In this document: piece after piece, positions 1-10,762 of the stretch
Position numbering within the stretch: the stretch's first letter is position 1
How the letters are laid out: every line of letters begins with the position of its first letter
Assembly (NCBI GenBank): GCA_004194705.1
Contig: SADC01000208.1
Location: forward strand, 105,127 to 169,126
Direction of reading: 5' to 3'
Origin: Ditylenchus dipsaci
Taxonomy: Eukaryota; Nematoda; Chromadorea; Rhabditida; Anguinidae
Length of the DNA stretch: 64,000 nt
Made by a program: the position numbers and the translations under genes
Notes under the pieces: generated by a model
The model's input: only the letters and a program-made list of their open reading frames with translations
The model's database searches: none
What the model was told of the DNA's origin: nothing

Positions 1-850
1 TCTATCACTCTTTTCAAAGCGACTTTTTGTTTAGGACGCGTTCTGATGCCAGACCAGTGAAGCTACAAAAAAAACTATTACTAAAACAGGACATTCATGG
101 GGAGGTCGTTCCAGGTGGCTGTACGAAGTATATTCAAGTAAGGTTTTGCTGACTCCTATCAAGGTTTGTATTGCTTTTCTTAAACTCCAGACGTCGTGTG
201 GAACAGATGTTCAAAGCCAAGCTCCAAGAACTCTACAACCTTTGAATTATGAATGAAGACAGAATAGAGTGGAAAAAAATGGAAACCGTCGACCAGCTTT
301 GATGAATGTCTACTTTGCTTGGATTTGCATTGTACGGGACTCGCTATCAATTAAACGAGATTGACTGCTTCAAAACATACGGACAAGTGCCAGGGGACGA
401 CTGAGGTTGCAAGATGCTCGTGCCTGTCTGACCAAATGAAATCAAGTCGAAGAAGCTGATCCAGAGCAGCAGGAACAAAAAGGGCTCTTTGAACTTTGAT
501 GATTGCGCTATTGATTGTCAATTAAGTCCATCATTGACATGTAAACACATCATTGTCACTTACACACAGCATTTCAATAAATCCATCATTTTAAAACGAT
601 TGTGCTTTCAATTCGCTTAAAAAGGCTACCAATTAAAAACTTTCTCAATTGATGTTACTTCACCATAAAATTTTGATCTCAAATTGCTGATCTTTGTGAA
701 TTAGGTAAAGGTGAACCGAGAGAATGAAAGAATAAAGCGACAGTCTCGAATAGAGCGATACCCCAGTGGCTGATTGGAAAATAAGCCGACATGTCGTTCT
801 ATTAGAAAAAATATGGTCTCCTATCCAAATTTTCTAACGGCTGTAGGTGG
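1..850. other. Unassigned sequence, possible decayed 3' gene end
   Basis: No gene can be named here. Around 380-499 on the plus strand, short open pieces (RLRLQDARACLTK, then QVEEADPEQQEQKGLFEL and a stop at 497-499) look more protein-like than their surroundings and are separated by one frame break. They could be the end of a gene lying mostly upstream of the window. 500-850 is AT-rich with nothing recognised. Confidence 0.25.
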
Positions 851-854
851 AAAC

Positions 855-1250
855 ACCCCTTGAAGTATGTGTTTACCCCCTTAAATTTTTAAAAGTCGTT
901 GTTCTCGCGAGGCTCTGGACCGTTCTATTTTGTGTGCCAGCTTATAGCCCTGTGATTCTAGTTTCGGATAAGCCATCAACAGGCTTGGTGCGCTCTAAAA
1001 ATTTTGGGGAAAATTGGTTTTTATAAATATACTACCTTTTTCAAAATGAATTGCTGTACCTCTTTTATACGTCATGTCGGGCTAGTTAATACCTGATAAG
1101 AAACTAGAATCGTATGGCTACATGCTGGTACAAAAGCAATTTCAAGCTGTTGAGAGCCTCGCAACAACAAACAGTTTTAAAAATTTGATGGGCTAAACAC
1201 ATAATTTAAGGGGTGTTATTGGTTTACAGCCCGATTTGTAGCCCTTTTTT
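855..1250. repeat. Imperfect inverted repeat
   Basis: The arm at about 855-975 (GGTGGAAACACCCCTTGAAG, then GTTGTTCTCGCGAGGCTC and CTAGTTTC) is matched in reverse complement at about 1100-1240 (GAAACTAG, GAGCCTCGCAACAACAAAC, AAGGGGTGTTATTGG). The loop is about 120 bp. It looks like an old fold-back MITE with many point changes. No coding sequence is seen. Confidence 0.6.
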
Positions 1251-1530
1251 GCAAATTTATGTCGGATATCTTACCGGAACCCTCACGTAGAATATCTTGG
1301 CTTTCTTTTAATCACAAATACATATAATTGAAGTTGCTTCTAAAAAAATTTACTTGCCCTCCAAATTGTAGATGGTAAATTTTAGCCTGGATTTAGGCCC
1401 TAAATTTTAGAGTGGATGTTTGGGCTCAAACCAATTTTTGCAAACTTATGTCGGCTATCTCTCCGGAACCCTCATATTTAACATCCTAGCTCTTTTTCAA
1501 GCACAAGCACGTAAAATAAAAGCTGCGGAT
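1228..1530 (+). repeat. Two direct copies of a ~110-bp unit
   Basis: TTTATGTCGGATATCTTACC with GGAACCCTCACG at about 1255-1300 recurs as CTTATGTCGGCTATCTCTCC with GGAACCCTCATA at about 1445-1490. Both continue into a similar tail ending in CACAA followed by a TTGAAG/AAAGC-type stretch. The copies are spaced about 190 bp apart in the same orientation. Function unknown. Confidence 0.55.
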
Positions 1531-1542
1531 TAATTGCACTTT

Positions 1543-1705
1543 AGTAGTCCAATGGAATTTTACTAGTCCAATGGGAGTTTACTAGTCCAAAAATAATTCA
1601 GTAGTCCAAAAATAAATTTACTAGTCCAAAGGTATTTTACTAGTCCAATGGAATTTTACTGGTCCAATGGAATTTCACTAGTCCGACAGAATTTTAGAAG
1701 TCCAA
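1543..1705 (+). repeat. Short tandem array, ~20-bp unit, about 9 copies
   Basis: The core ACTAGTCCAATGGAATTTT (variants AGTAGTCCAAAAATAA, CTGGTCCAATGG) repeats about nine times with period near 20 bp. Each copy keeps AGTCCAA followed by an A/T tract. It resembles the subterminal arrays of the hAT-like MITEs elsewhere in the window, but no partner array or TIR is seen nearby, so it may be an isolated minisatellite or one end of a broken element. Confidence 0.75.
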
Positions 1706-2102
1706 TCATCAAAGTATCTAAGAAAGGGAATAAGGGCTGTATTGGGAGGGGAGGAGTATTGCAGATGTTTTTTTTCAATTAAACACCGAGTCGCTAACAA
1801 AATAGGGCTGTAAACGAATAATTATAGTCAATAAAAGAAAAACTAACTATTAGTTATATTTTGTCACTTTTGAAGTTCACGCCGATTTTATTTTGTTATG
1901 GTTTTAATTTAATTTTATCTTCTTTATTTTTTAGCCCTAAACTGATCAACCCCGAAGAAAAATTGATAATAACAAAAATTTAGATTCTTCAAAGTTATGC
2001 ACAACGTAAAAAACTGCAGCTGCAAATGTTTTACCCACTTAGATCAATGAATAAAGTGTAGGAGCTTGTAAACTATTATTTTTCAATTAATAGATTCTCT
2101 TT
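1706..2102. other. AT-rich spacer, no gene seen
   Basis: AT-rich sequence with no convincing ORF. It ends in a pyrimidine stretch and TTTAG/ACAAG acceptors just before the TPR-like exon that follows. Confidence 0.5.
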
Positions 2103-2342
2103 AGTTACAAGTTATCGGATCAACTGGACAAAAGCTTGCAAGTATCCCAGCAAAGTTTCGAGTGTTTAAGTGAACAATTGCGCATTGATCTAGGACCATC
2201 ACTTTATGTACAGATGGCTGAATTGCACAACCAAATGAGAGATACTACACAGGCTAAACAATGCATTCAAAAAGCCATGGATTTAAACAAAATCAGAATG
2301 GGCTCTGATGCGCAGACTTTTAAGTGCATCTATCCACAAATA
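2103..2342 (+). CDS. TPR-like exon or gene fragment
   Basis: An open frame of about 80 residues reads as helical protein, with a tetratricopeptide-like pair: SLYVQMAELHNQM followed by AKQCIQKAMDLN. In the second helix the small residue, Ala and aromatic/Leu spacing fits a TPR. No ATG lies at its start and an acceptor-like AG precedes it, so it is best read as an internal exon or an orphan piece. No neighbouring exon could be joined confidently; the frame runs on past a plausible end into sequence ending at 2381. Alternatives are a SMYD-type C-terminal helical domain or a pseudogene. Confidence 0.4.
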
Positions 2343-2659
2343 TGGGTACTTATGCACTTGATGGGCCACATTTTGATCTAGTAAACAATACGTTTCTTTT
2401 TTTTTTGCCTTGGTCCCGCTGTTGTTTCTTTATTGAAAAACAGCTTGGTCTTCCCTGTTGTTTTGATGGTAATCATGATGAAAGTCAGTGTTTGGACCTC
2501 GTCACGGTGTGTCAAAATTCAAAAGTCGCAAACTTGCTGTGGCAATCTGTTTTGTACGAAATTCGAATTTTTCTGATTTTTTCTGTGAAAATATTGTTTT
2601 TTAAAATTATCGCAGTACTAAAAGTTATTTATCAGATTAAACTAACAATAGCTTAAATT

Positions 2660-2905
2660 GCATAACATTTTGGATATACTCCAAAATCGATCCTCAAATT
2701 TGGTCATTTTGACCCCTGAGGGGGGGGGGTACGTGGTTTCAACACAAAAAAATCGAATTTTTGTCGCTAGTATAGTATACCCCCCCCCCAAAATCGGACC
2801 TTTTCAAAATTGCTGTGACTACCCTTTCAAACAACAAGTTTAGGCTTAGCCCTTAGGCTTGGGGTAGGCCAGCGTACGGAAGTTGTGACTAATAAAGAGT
2901 TTACG
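2660..2905. repeat. Dispersed repeat copy with G/C homopolymers
   Basis: The segment holding a run of nine G, a run of nine C, GGACCTTTTCAAAATTGCTG and TTTAGGCTTAGCCCTTAGGC recurs in opposite orientation at about 58800-58955. Short relatives lie near 45360, 54770 and 57410. The shared core is a degenerate TTAGGC-rich stretch followed by GGCCAGCGTA. No coding function is seen. Confidence 0.55.
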
Positions 2906-3720
2906 CATATTCTGCGGGGTCTGGGACATAAATTTGGGTAGTCTTTACTTAACTTTTAGAATGAAAAATTTGGGGAGTTGTATTCTATACTAGGGTCAAA
3001 TTTTTCAAATCTAAACTTTCCCAGGTGCTTTCAAATATTCTTTAAAAGCAAAAAAAAACGCAAGAATCAACGATTGATTAGGAGATCTCTGAGTAACTGA
3101 TCAAAGTTCACTTGGATTCAACCGGAACCTGAAAACTCCACCTAAGTATTCCCGAAGAATATAGCTCAGCCCAATTGGGTTCATAGCCAGAAGTCAAGAT
3201 CGCAATCGACGTGTTTATTTTTTCGAGGGGTTAGTAAACTGCTGTATTTGTACCGGGCAGATTTTTTTTCCTAAGGGATTTATTTAGAGATAAAACTATT
3301 TGAAGTTGACAGGTGGACTCTGCCAAGCGCTAATTCGAACTTCTTTTTGACCAAACTTTTCGTATTTCCAATGAGTTTGCGTGATTTTTTTTCTAATTGA
3401 TAGCGCAAAATCTAAGCTATTCAACGGTACAAAAATTTCTGTTAAACGACTAAGAATAATCAAGGTCATAAAGAAGTATTAATTGATTGAACAAAAATAG
3501 CCAAAATCTGAAAAAAACAGTCAAGGAATCAAATGATAAAGACTTTTTGTCTCGACATGAAAAACACGAGTTTGCATAGTTTTGATTTTGACACAGCGTA
3601 TCGTACTCATACTTCGAGGGGTTAGTGTAGGTCCTCTCTAGGATGGTTTACCTTGATCATATCCATTAATGTATAAGTGAGTGTAAGTGTATAAGTGCCC
3701 AAATGTGAACGATTAAACAA
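2906..3720. other. No gene seen
   Basis: AT-rich intergenic sequence. Both strands are closed by frequent stops and no repeat family seen elsewhere in the window is obvious. Confidence 0.5.
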
Positions 3721-3725
3721 TTACC

Positions 3726-4114
3726 TTAAAGGACCACATAGTCGACGCTCGAATTAGCGCACCCCCAAATTAACGCACGCTCGAATTAGAGCACGACTTT
3801 TTTTGCTTTGGTTGGTTTTACACTAACTGCGATGCGCTTTAGCGCACGCTCTAATTAACGCACGCTCGAATTAGCGCACGGCTTTGGTCGGTCCCCAAGG
3901 GGTGCGCTATTCGAGCGTCGACTGTACTTGTTGATACAAATGAAAATTTGACAAATTCAAATGCGCGCGGGACACCTCTCTTTCGTCTCGCACTCTACTC
4001 TTTGGAGTTATTTCGAGCGACTCAAAAGAGTACAGTGAGAGACGAAAGGAAAGTGTCCCGCGCGCATTTGAATTTGTCAAACTCTCATTTGCACCAACAA
4101 TTATGGTCTTTTAA
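3726..4114. mobile_element. TTAA-flanked fold-back MITE (piggyBac-type target)
   Basis: TTAA (3726-3729) is followed by AGGACCA, and the right end reads TATGGTCTT then TTAA (4111-4114). The arms pair over about 130 bp: TTTGACAAATTCAAATGCG with CGCGGGACACC on the left against their complements at about 4055-4100, around a centre near 4005. The left arm is interrupted by the MITE at 3741-3924. Related AGGACC/AGGGCC termini occur near 17835, 31392, 46210, 47991 and 50405. Confidence 0.75.
3741..3924. mobile_element. Nested TA-flanked MITE with GCGCAC arrays
   Basis: The TIR CAGTCGACGCTCGAAT is read inward from 3924, with a one-base-diverged copy inward from 3741. TA lies on each side, and removing the element restores the host arm (GGACCACA-TA-CTTGTTGAT). 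The interior repeats ATTAGCGCACGCTCGAATTA-like units in both orientations. The ends resemble pogo/Tigger-type CAGTCGA termini. No ORF, so it is non-autonomous. Confidence 0.7.
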
Positions 4115-4144
4115 AATAACCTGAAAAGTTTGTCTACATAAATG

Positions 4145-4735
4145 GACAAAGCTTTTTTCTGGAGCAAAAAGACGTTTTTTTCGGTCAAATATTTTTGGTT
4201 CAAAAAGACTTCTGTTTGGGGCAAAAAAACTTTTTTTGGAGCAAATTAGCTCTGTTTGGTGCAAATTTTTTTAGTTGTAATTCTGCATTCCCTTTTATTT
4301 TTCTAACACATAAAGTATGTTTTTTTGGGTAAAACTGTTTTTCGGGGAGTTTACTAAGAAGCGGTTAAATTTTTGCCAGAAAAATCGATTGAAGGATCAG
4401 AATTCCAGTCAAATGGGCTTTATCGCTCAGAATTGCATGTTATTCCTCTTTGAACCACGCTAAGCTAAGTTTCTGAGCGATAAAGCCCATTTGACTGGAA
4501 TTCTGATCCCTTCAATCAATTTTTCTCGCAAAAATTTAACCGCTTCTTAGTAAAACCCCCAAAAAACAGTTTTGCCCCAAAAAACATACTTTATGTGTTA
4601 GAGAAATAAAAGGGAATGCAGAATTACAACTACAAAAATTTGCACCCAAAAAAAAGCCAATTTGCCCCAAAAAAACTTTTTTCGCCCCAAACAGAAGTCT
4701 TTTTGCTCCAGAAAAGAGCTTTGTCCTACATAAAT
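4145..4735. mobile_element. Long fold-back element, ~590 bp
   Basis: It is a nearly perfect palindrome with centre near 4450. The left arm AGAATTCCAGTCAAATGGGC with TTTATCGCTCAGAA pairs with TTCTGAGCGATAAAGCCC and ATTTGACTGGAATTCTGATC. The outer arms (GGACAAAGC with TCTGGAGCAAAAAGAC) pair with GTCTTTTTGCTCCAGA and GCTTTGTCC at 4705-4730. There is no coding content. It sits between two TTAA elements. Confidence 0.8.
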
Positions 4736-4935
4736 ACTATTCTTTTAAATGTGCGTTATTGAGAAAAAAAATATTCCGGTCTTATTCAGATTAAATTAAA
4801 GATGTAATTGTCTATTTAAAAACGGTGCTTTAACACCGTCTAATAAAAAAAGCTTTGAGAAAAAACTAAAGAATGATTGTTATAACCATCTATTCCTGAC
4901 CATATTATGTGCTTAACCACTAAATAAGCCTTTAA

Positions 4936-5535
4936 AGGGGTGGTACATTTTATAGTCCGAATGGTTCGAATACCACAACGAGCATGCATACTTTTCTTCA
5001 CTATGTTTCCATTGTTTTTTTTCATATTTATTATTCTTTTTAATTCGTCATATTATAGTATCAAAAGATCGAAATTAGTAGCCGGGCTGTAGAGCACAAA
5101 AGAGCAAAAAAGCAAAGCCGTTATACCGAGGGTTGACTATATCATAACCACGTACTAGAGCTATGTTCACACCATGTAGAATTGCACGGATTAGCAAAAC
5201 AGCGTTCTAATATATTTCTTGCAGTAAAAGATGGTTCACTGAGGGTGCATAGCAAACAGCAATCAGGGATGGGGATGAAAATTTTCAAAAAGTACATTTT
5301 CCAAAAAAGGAGTAATTTTTGACTATTCTTAAGGAAAATCTGGTACTAGCGAAAAGCGAACTTTATCCGAATTTTTGTGCTTTTCCACCTGGCTACTAAT
5401 TTCGATTTTTTGATACTATAGTATACCCAAATAATAAATAGGAAAAGTGAAAAAAAACAATAAAAATATAGTCAAAAAAGTATGCATTATCGTAGTGGTA
5501 TTCAAACCATTCGGACTATAAAATGCAGCACCCCT
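4936..5535. mobile_element. TTAA-flanked inverted-repeat element, ~600 bp
   Basis: It is flanked by TTAA at 4932-4935 and 5536-5539. The termini AGGGGTGGTACATTTTATAG and GTGCTGCATTTTATAG-type on the complement are inverted over about 75 bp (TAGTCCGAATGGTT, AATACCACAACG). A second inner pair, TGATACTATAGTAT-like, lies at 5050 and 5410. No transposase is seen. The right TTAA is shared with the next element. Confidence 0.75.
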
Positions 5536-6894
5536 TTAACACGTCGGGTACGCATTCTGCGACCTGTGCAGTTAGACACAGAATTTCATGCTGATCATTT
5601 CTATATTACAAACTATGGGTAGTTTGATAATTAAAAGTGGCTCAAAAACACGATTTTTAGAAGTTGTCATTTTCGAACATTTTCTCATTATTCTAATAAC
5701 CGTAACTAGCACTTATTGTGATCATTGATTCTCGATTTTGTAACTATTTTGAAGCCCATTCCATGGGCTTTTAAAAAACATATTACTCGCCTGTAAATGT
5801 TTCTAAACTGTAAATAACATTATTGAAAATATTAAAAATTCCATTTTTTGAAAATCGAACTTTTTACGAATTTCGGCTCGAAAACCTACTTTAGAGCACA
5901 TGTCAAAAATTGAAATTTTGCGCCATGTGAAAGAGCGATCAATTTCCTCCTGGATGTGACCAGTGTTTCCAAAAAGCAGAAGCGGATCGCCACAATCAGA
6001 AGCAGAAGCGGAAATTCTGTTTCTGATTTCTGTTTCTGCCTTTCAAACATTCTGTTTCTGCTTCTGCTTCTGCTTTTGAAAGTTTATGCTTCTGCTTTCT
6101 GCTTCTGCTTTTCAAACTTTCTGTTTCTGCTTCTGTTTCTGCTTTTGAAACTTTCTGCTTCTGCTTTCTGTTTCTGCTTTTGTAAGCTTTCTGCTTCTGC
6201 TCGTGGCAATCTGCTCCTGCTTTTGATTTTTGCTTTTCAAAAAGTGTTTTTGCTTTTTTCTGCAGTTTTTGTATATTTTTTAATATTATTCCTTAACGCT
6301 TACTTATTCAACGTTCAATAATGATTATAAGCCACTGTAATCTGATAACCTTAATAACCCGAAACTTTTTTACCCAAATGAATCAGACTTTATGTAAATA
6401 TAACGTTTTTCCTGTAAAAAGACGTTCTTCTCCATAAGACACTCCTCGACTCCACAGACTTATTTCTCGGTTACTACTCATTTGGCCGCACCTCATTTGT
6501 CCGCCATTTCGCATTTTTATAAGAAAATTACCACTGCCGTTAATTTTGACCTTTTATTGACGAGCGGTAGTTAAGTCATCAACTAAAGGCTATTCTACCC
6601 CGTTTTGGTCACTGGAACTGGGCAAAAAAGAACTCTGTATGCATATTATGATCAAAAGTCATGCTCGAAATCATCTTTAAGGTAAGTGAGTGCGCGCATC
6701 TCTAACCCATCAAGCCTCCTGCGCGTTTTTTGGAGGGACATATATCAGATTCTTCCTCTTATGAATTTTTCACACACATTGCAACCAGTTTTCTGCCTAG
6801 TTTTAAATTTTTTCATAAATATCGGTTAAGACTCAAATCTTTTCAAATTTTAAATACCATAAAGTCACTTGATTCAGGGCTTATTATGATACAA

Positions 6895-7039
6895 GAAGAC
6901 AGAAGCATCCTTCGATGCGCGCAATATCCTAAAGTCTATACCCGATAATGCACAAGCCATCTACTACCATGACAAAATCCTGAAGCCGAAGTACATGCAA
7001 AATATGTCAGCGCATGGCTTTCAAAAGAAGATTTATTGA
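6895..7039 (+). pseudogene. Captured coding fragment inside the hAT element
   Basis: The plus-strand frame reads as soluble protein for about 48 residues: ASFDARNILKSIPDNAQ, then IYYHDKILKPKYMQ and MSAHGFQKKIY before a stop near 7039. It has no ATG of its own. It is not a hAT transposase motif I recognise. It lies just inside the left array and runs opposite to the other cargo. Origin unknown; it could be an exon of a captured host gene or chance. Confidence 0.35.
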
Positions 7040-7191
7040 GCAGCAGTCAACAACCATAACAAAGGTAACGGAAACAAACAATTAAATAAAAACAATTTCC
7101 ATACTTAACATTTTCTGTCTGAACCAGACGATCAGCGAACGAGATTGAGATAGACCTCATAGTAATTGATCAGCGTCTAAGAGAATCAATT

Positions 7192-7979
7192 TTAAGCGCT
7201 ATAAACAAAACTGGTAAGATGACTAACCAATGGAGACTGTTCCGCCAGCTTAGCAGTTCCGATAAGCTTCTCCGAACCATCTGAGTAGCGCACTTGAGCA
7301 ATTGGGCAACGTCCATCTGCCCGAACAGCTAGCGCTGCAATAAGGCATACCACCGAATCATCTGAAAAAACTATATATGGAGCCATACTGAAAAGCAAAT
7401 AGCAGCAAGGTGTACCTTCAACCGAAATGTCAAGAGGAGCATCATCATCGACAGGTGCATTGACCACTTCCTCGGCCATATTCTTAGCGTCCAGACACTG
7501 ATGCTTGGCCGGAAGAGACTCGAAAATCTTGCCCGAAGTGCGTTTTGGAGGAGAACTGACCGCTTCGCCACTTCTAATCATCTCCTCCAGATGGAAGCTT
7601 CAAAGACTTGCACCAAATCGACGCAGCCCAGCAAAAAAACTGGAGCTGATGGGAGCAGGAGACTTGATAGAGCGTAACTTCCGATCCGAATTACCATTGG
7701 ACCTGGGAGCAGCTGCTTTCTTGGTTGGCGACTTCTTGACAGGCGCAGCATAAGGGACTCTCTGCTTGATAACGCTCTGATGAACCGGCTTATCCGACTT
7801 GCCAGAGTTTTCCACCTGAATAGTCGGAAAAGTTAAAGGCTGCATTGAAAAGTGAGAGTAGTTACCTTCTTAGTCGGACTGTCAGGCGTTGATTCAATAA
7901 CCAGCAGAAAACCACTCGAGTCAGCAGTCTTCTCGGCATATTCAGCAGCACTTTTCCCGGTATCTAAATCTAATTTTAA
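7192..7979 (-). pseudogene. Captured multi-exon gene fragment inside the hAT element
   Basis: Reading leftwards, three coding blocks are joined by short introns with normal borders. The first, near 7862-7970 (KSAAEYAEKTADSSGFLLVI), ends at GTAACT. The second starts after TATTCAG (about 7820) and is rich in Lys, Pro and Ser (KKSPTKKAAAPRSNG). A third frame, 7192-7581 (SPPKRTSGKIFESLPAKHQ, later VRYSDGSEKLIGTAKLAE), continues after one frame break near 7600. No catalytic motif is recognised. Codon quality and introns indicate a host nuclear gene carried by the transposon. It is probably non-functional as it stands, but single-base assembly error is also possible. Confidence 0.5.
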
Positions 7980-9109
7980 AAATAATATGTAAAAGTCAGA
8001 GTACGATCAAAGGCTTGGAGAAAGGCTTGAAGAACGAATAAATAAGTCAGAACAGAAAATAGGTAGAAACTGAATGCAGAAGCAGAAAGTTTCAAAAGCA
8101 GAAGCAGAAAGCAGAAGCATAAAGTTTGAAAGGCAGAAGCAGAAGCAAAAACAGAAAGTTTGAAAAGCAGAAGCAGAAAGCAGAAGCATAAAGTTTGAAA
8201 AGCAGAAGCAGAAAGCAGAAGCATAAAGTTTGAAAAGCAGAAGCAGAAACATAACGTTTTGAAAAGCAGAAGCAGAGGCAGAAGCAGAAGCAGAAAAGTT
8301 CAAAAGCAGAATCATTATGCTTCTGCTTCTGTAATGCTTCTGCTTTCTGCCATCAGATTTCTGTTTCTGATTTCCGCTTCTGCTTTTTGGAAACACTGGA
8401 TGTGACCTTAGTTTGTTTTTCGTCTGATAAATTAACTCAAAAAAAGTGGCGCCAATTTAAAAAAAAGGGAATTTCTAATATTGAATTTTTAAAGGATACC
8501 TGGTTCGGTTTAGTATTTGTGAATATTCCAAGAACATTTTTATCTACAATGTACCAAAATGATCAGCAGGGGAAATTTAACAGAACTGGTGCAAAGACTT
8601 GCAAGACAACGACCAATTTCAACAAATTTAAGCCAAAACAATCTTGAGTTAATTTATCAGACGAAAAACGAACTAAGGTCACATCCAGGAGGGAAATTGA
8701 TCGCTCTTTCACATGGCGCAAAATTTCAATTTTTGACATGTGCTCTAAAGTAGGTTTTCGAGCCGAAATTCGTAAAAAGTTCGATTTTCAAAAAATGGAA
8801 TTTTTAATATTTTCAATAATGTTATTTACAGTTTAGAAACATTTACAGGCGAGTAATATGTTTTTTAAAAGCCCATGGAATGGGCTTCAAAATAGTTACA
8901 AAATCGAGAATCAATGATCACAATAAGTGCTAGTTACGGTTATTAGAATAATGAGAAAATGTTCGAAAATGACAACTTCTAAAAATCGTGTTTTTGAGCC
9001 ACTTTTAATTATCAAACTACCCATAGTTTGTAATATAGAAATGATCAGCATGAAATTCTGTGTCTAACTGCACAGGTCGCAGAATGCGTACCCGACGTGT
9101 TAAAGTTCT

Positions 9110-9300
9110 TGAAAACTTAGGCTAAAGCTTTACTTTGGGTTTAAATATACTTTGTAAGTGCAAATTTTGATTTTGTCTAATTAGCTTCGAATTTTTTAAC
9201 ATGAAAGTATAATCACTTTGAAAAAAAAAGTTGAAATTTTTGAAGCTAATTAGACAAAAAACAAAAAACGTATTGTCCGAAAACTTAAAGAACCATACTT
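9110..9300. repeat. Fold-back repeat
   Basis: TTTTGTCTAATTAGCTTCGA at about 9168 pairs with GAAGCTAATTAGACAAAA at about 9242 across a 50-bp loop. It lies immediately beside the TTAA element to its left and extends that element run. No coding content. Confidence 0.55.
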
Positions 9301-10762
9301 GTTGATGACAATGAGAATTTCACAAATACAAACTCATGCGGTACACTTTTTTTATTCCGTGAAAAATTCTCGATTTGCAAAATCTTTGGAAATGTGCTCT
9401 TTTGTGGCGACTTTTTATAAAGACCCTCTCTTTAATGAAGTAGTTTTGCCCGGCCCTATCAGAGTCGTTTGAATATCTTTCAACTGCAGATTACATTTCT
9501 TTAAGTGGAACGGAGATTACTAATCTCATCAAATACTAAATTTACCATAAACAACGGCTGATTTTTTTAAACATGAAACATGTTTCTTGTTAACTGGCGA
9601 AAACAGCAGAGCATTTGAATCTGAACTCTCCCCCACTCGGTTTGAGCCTGAGCCGCCCTTCCCCGTCAAATCAGCTTAGGGACCAAAACAAATCTTTTTG
9701 AAAATTTAAGCTGTCAAAAACATCTTTTAATCGTGTTTCTACAAAGAAATTATTGGTATAAATTTTTTTAACTGCTTTCGCTCCCAAGCTGATATGACTG
9801 GGTGGAGCTCAGGCTCAAGTGAGTGTGGGGAGGAGAGGGTGGTGCTCAGGTTCAACTAAGCCAAAATGGCTAGAAGTTCAGGTAAATGAAAGGCGCGGAC
9901 TGAATATTAAAAGCTCTGTTACTGCTAGTGTATCCATAGCAAAAGCTGGTTGATTAGAATCTTGTTTGCGAGAAAGAATAAAAAATAGACCTAAAGTGTC
10001 CGGCATAATTAATTAAGTAACTTCATTATTTGCTTACAGGAAAAATTACTCGTGTTTCCAAAATAGCAACGAAAGTAAACAGTTTGCCACGAATGAACTT
10101 TTAGTTATGCTTAGACATTTCGGAAGTGACAGCAGTTTTTCTTATGGATAGACGAGCTTCGACGGTGCATTGAAAGCACCATCAATAAATCCGTTTGCAG
10201 GATTAGAAAAGTAGGACCAAGAAGAAACATGCGCTGGATTAGTCGTATAGAGTAGTATGTTGGGCACGTACAGCGTATTTTCCCAAAACCGTAAATTTCA
10301 TATTTTTCAATAATAAGACTTTTATATGCATTTTGCCACCTTTTGACACGATTTTCACCGCTTTTAAACAAAAAAAAATTCAAAGCCCCAAAAAGTTTTC
10401 AAATTATGGGTAACTTTAAAAATAATTAATTTTTAGCAAAATAATCTCTATTTTCACAGTTTTTCACCTTTTTTCAAATTTTCAATTTTCAAATTTGACA
10501 CTTTTTGTCGACCTTTTCATCAAAATTTCGACGTTTTTCAACTCACCCGATTTTCGATTGGGTAACTCGCCCATACAAAGGGCGGTAATATTTTTCTGCT
10601 ATTTTGCTGGAAAATTCACTTTTTTCTTTGAAAAAATACTCTGTTCACACGGCGCAAAAATATGGAGTAAAAAAGTAAAAAAAATACTAATATATTTATA
10701 TTGCTAAATTTTAACCGGGTAATAGTTCAGTTTTAATATTTTTGATAGTCAATTCGAAGTTT
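9301..10762. other. Intergenic; one imperfect fold-back at ~9600-9850
   Basis: No gene is seen. CTCTCCCCCACTCGG with TTTGAGCCTGAGCC (about 9627-9657) pairs with GGCTCAAGTGAG and GGGGAGGAGAG (about 9810-9840), forming an old inverted repeat. 10380-10740 is AT-rich with runs of TTTTTCA. Confidence 0.5.

Larger units (their letters stand above)
5961..8398. mobile_element. hAT-type non-autonomous element with gene cargo
   Basis: The ends CAGTGTTTCCAAAAAGCAG and CTGCTTTTTGGAAACACTG are inverted. The 8-bp target duplication GATGTGAC lies at 5953-5960 and 8399-8406. CAGTG termini with 8-bp duplications are hallmarks of the hAT superfamily. Both subterminal zones are arrays of TTTCTGCTTCTGC (5985-6250, and about 8080-8385 on the complement), about 300 bp each. 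In place of a transposase the core holds spliced, protein-like sequence (see 6895-7039 and 7192-7979). The array zones give long meaningless Phe/Leu-rich frames. Confidence 0.85.
5540..9099. mobile_element. TTAA-flanked long-TIR element interrupted by a hAT element
   Basis: It is flanked by TTAA at 5536-5539 and 9100-9103. The termini CACGTCGGGTACGCATTCTG and their complement extend as inverted arms of about 460 bp, the longest clean arms of the TTAA elements here. The left arm (5540-5960, resuming at 8407-8440) is cut by the insertion at 5961-8398; the right arm is 8643-9099 and the loop about 200 bp. Removing the insertion leaves a ~1.1-kb fold-back element. No transposase ORF is seen, so it was probably moved in trans by a piggyBac-like enzyme (inferred from TTAA alone). 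Confidence 0.8.

Noticed and set aside
5985..6320. 121-codon Phe/Leu/Ser-rich ORF resembling a membrane protein
   Set aside because: It is the translation of the TTTCTGCTTCTGC subterminal array; the mirrored array at 8080-8385 gives the same type of frame.
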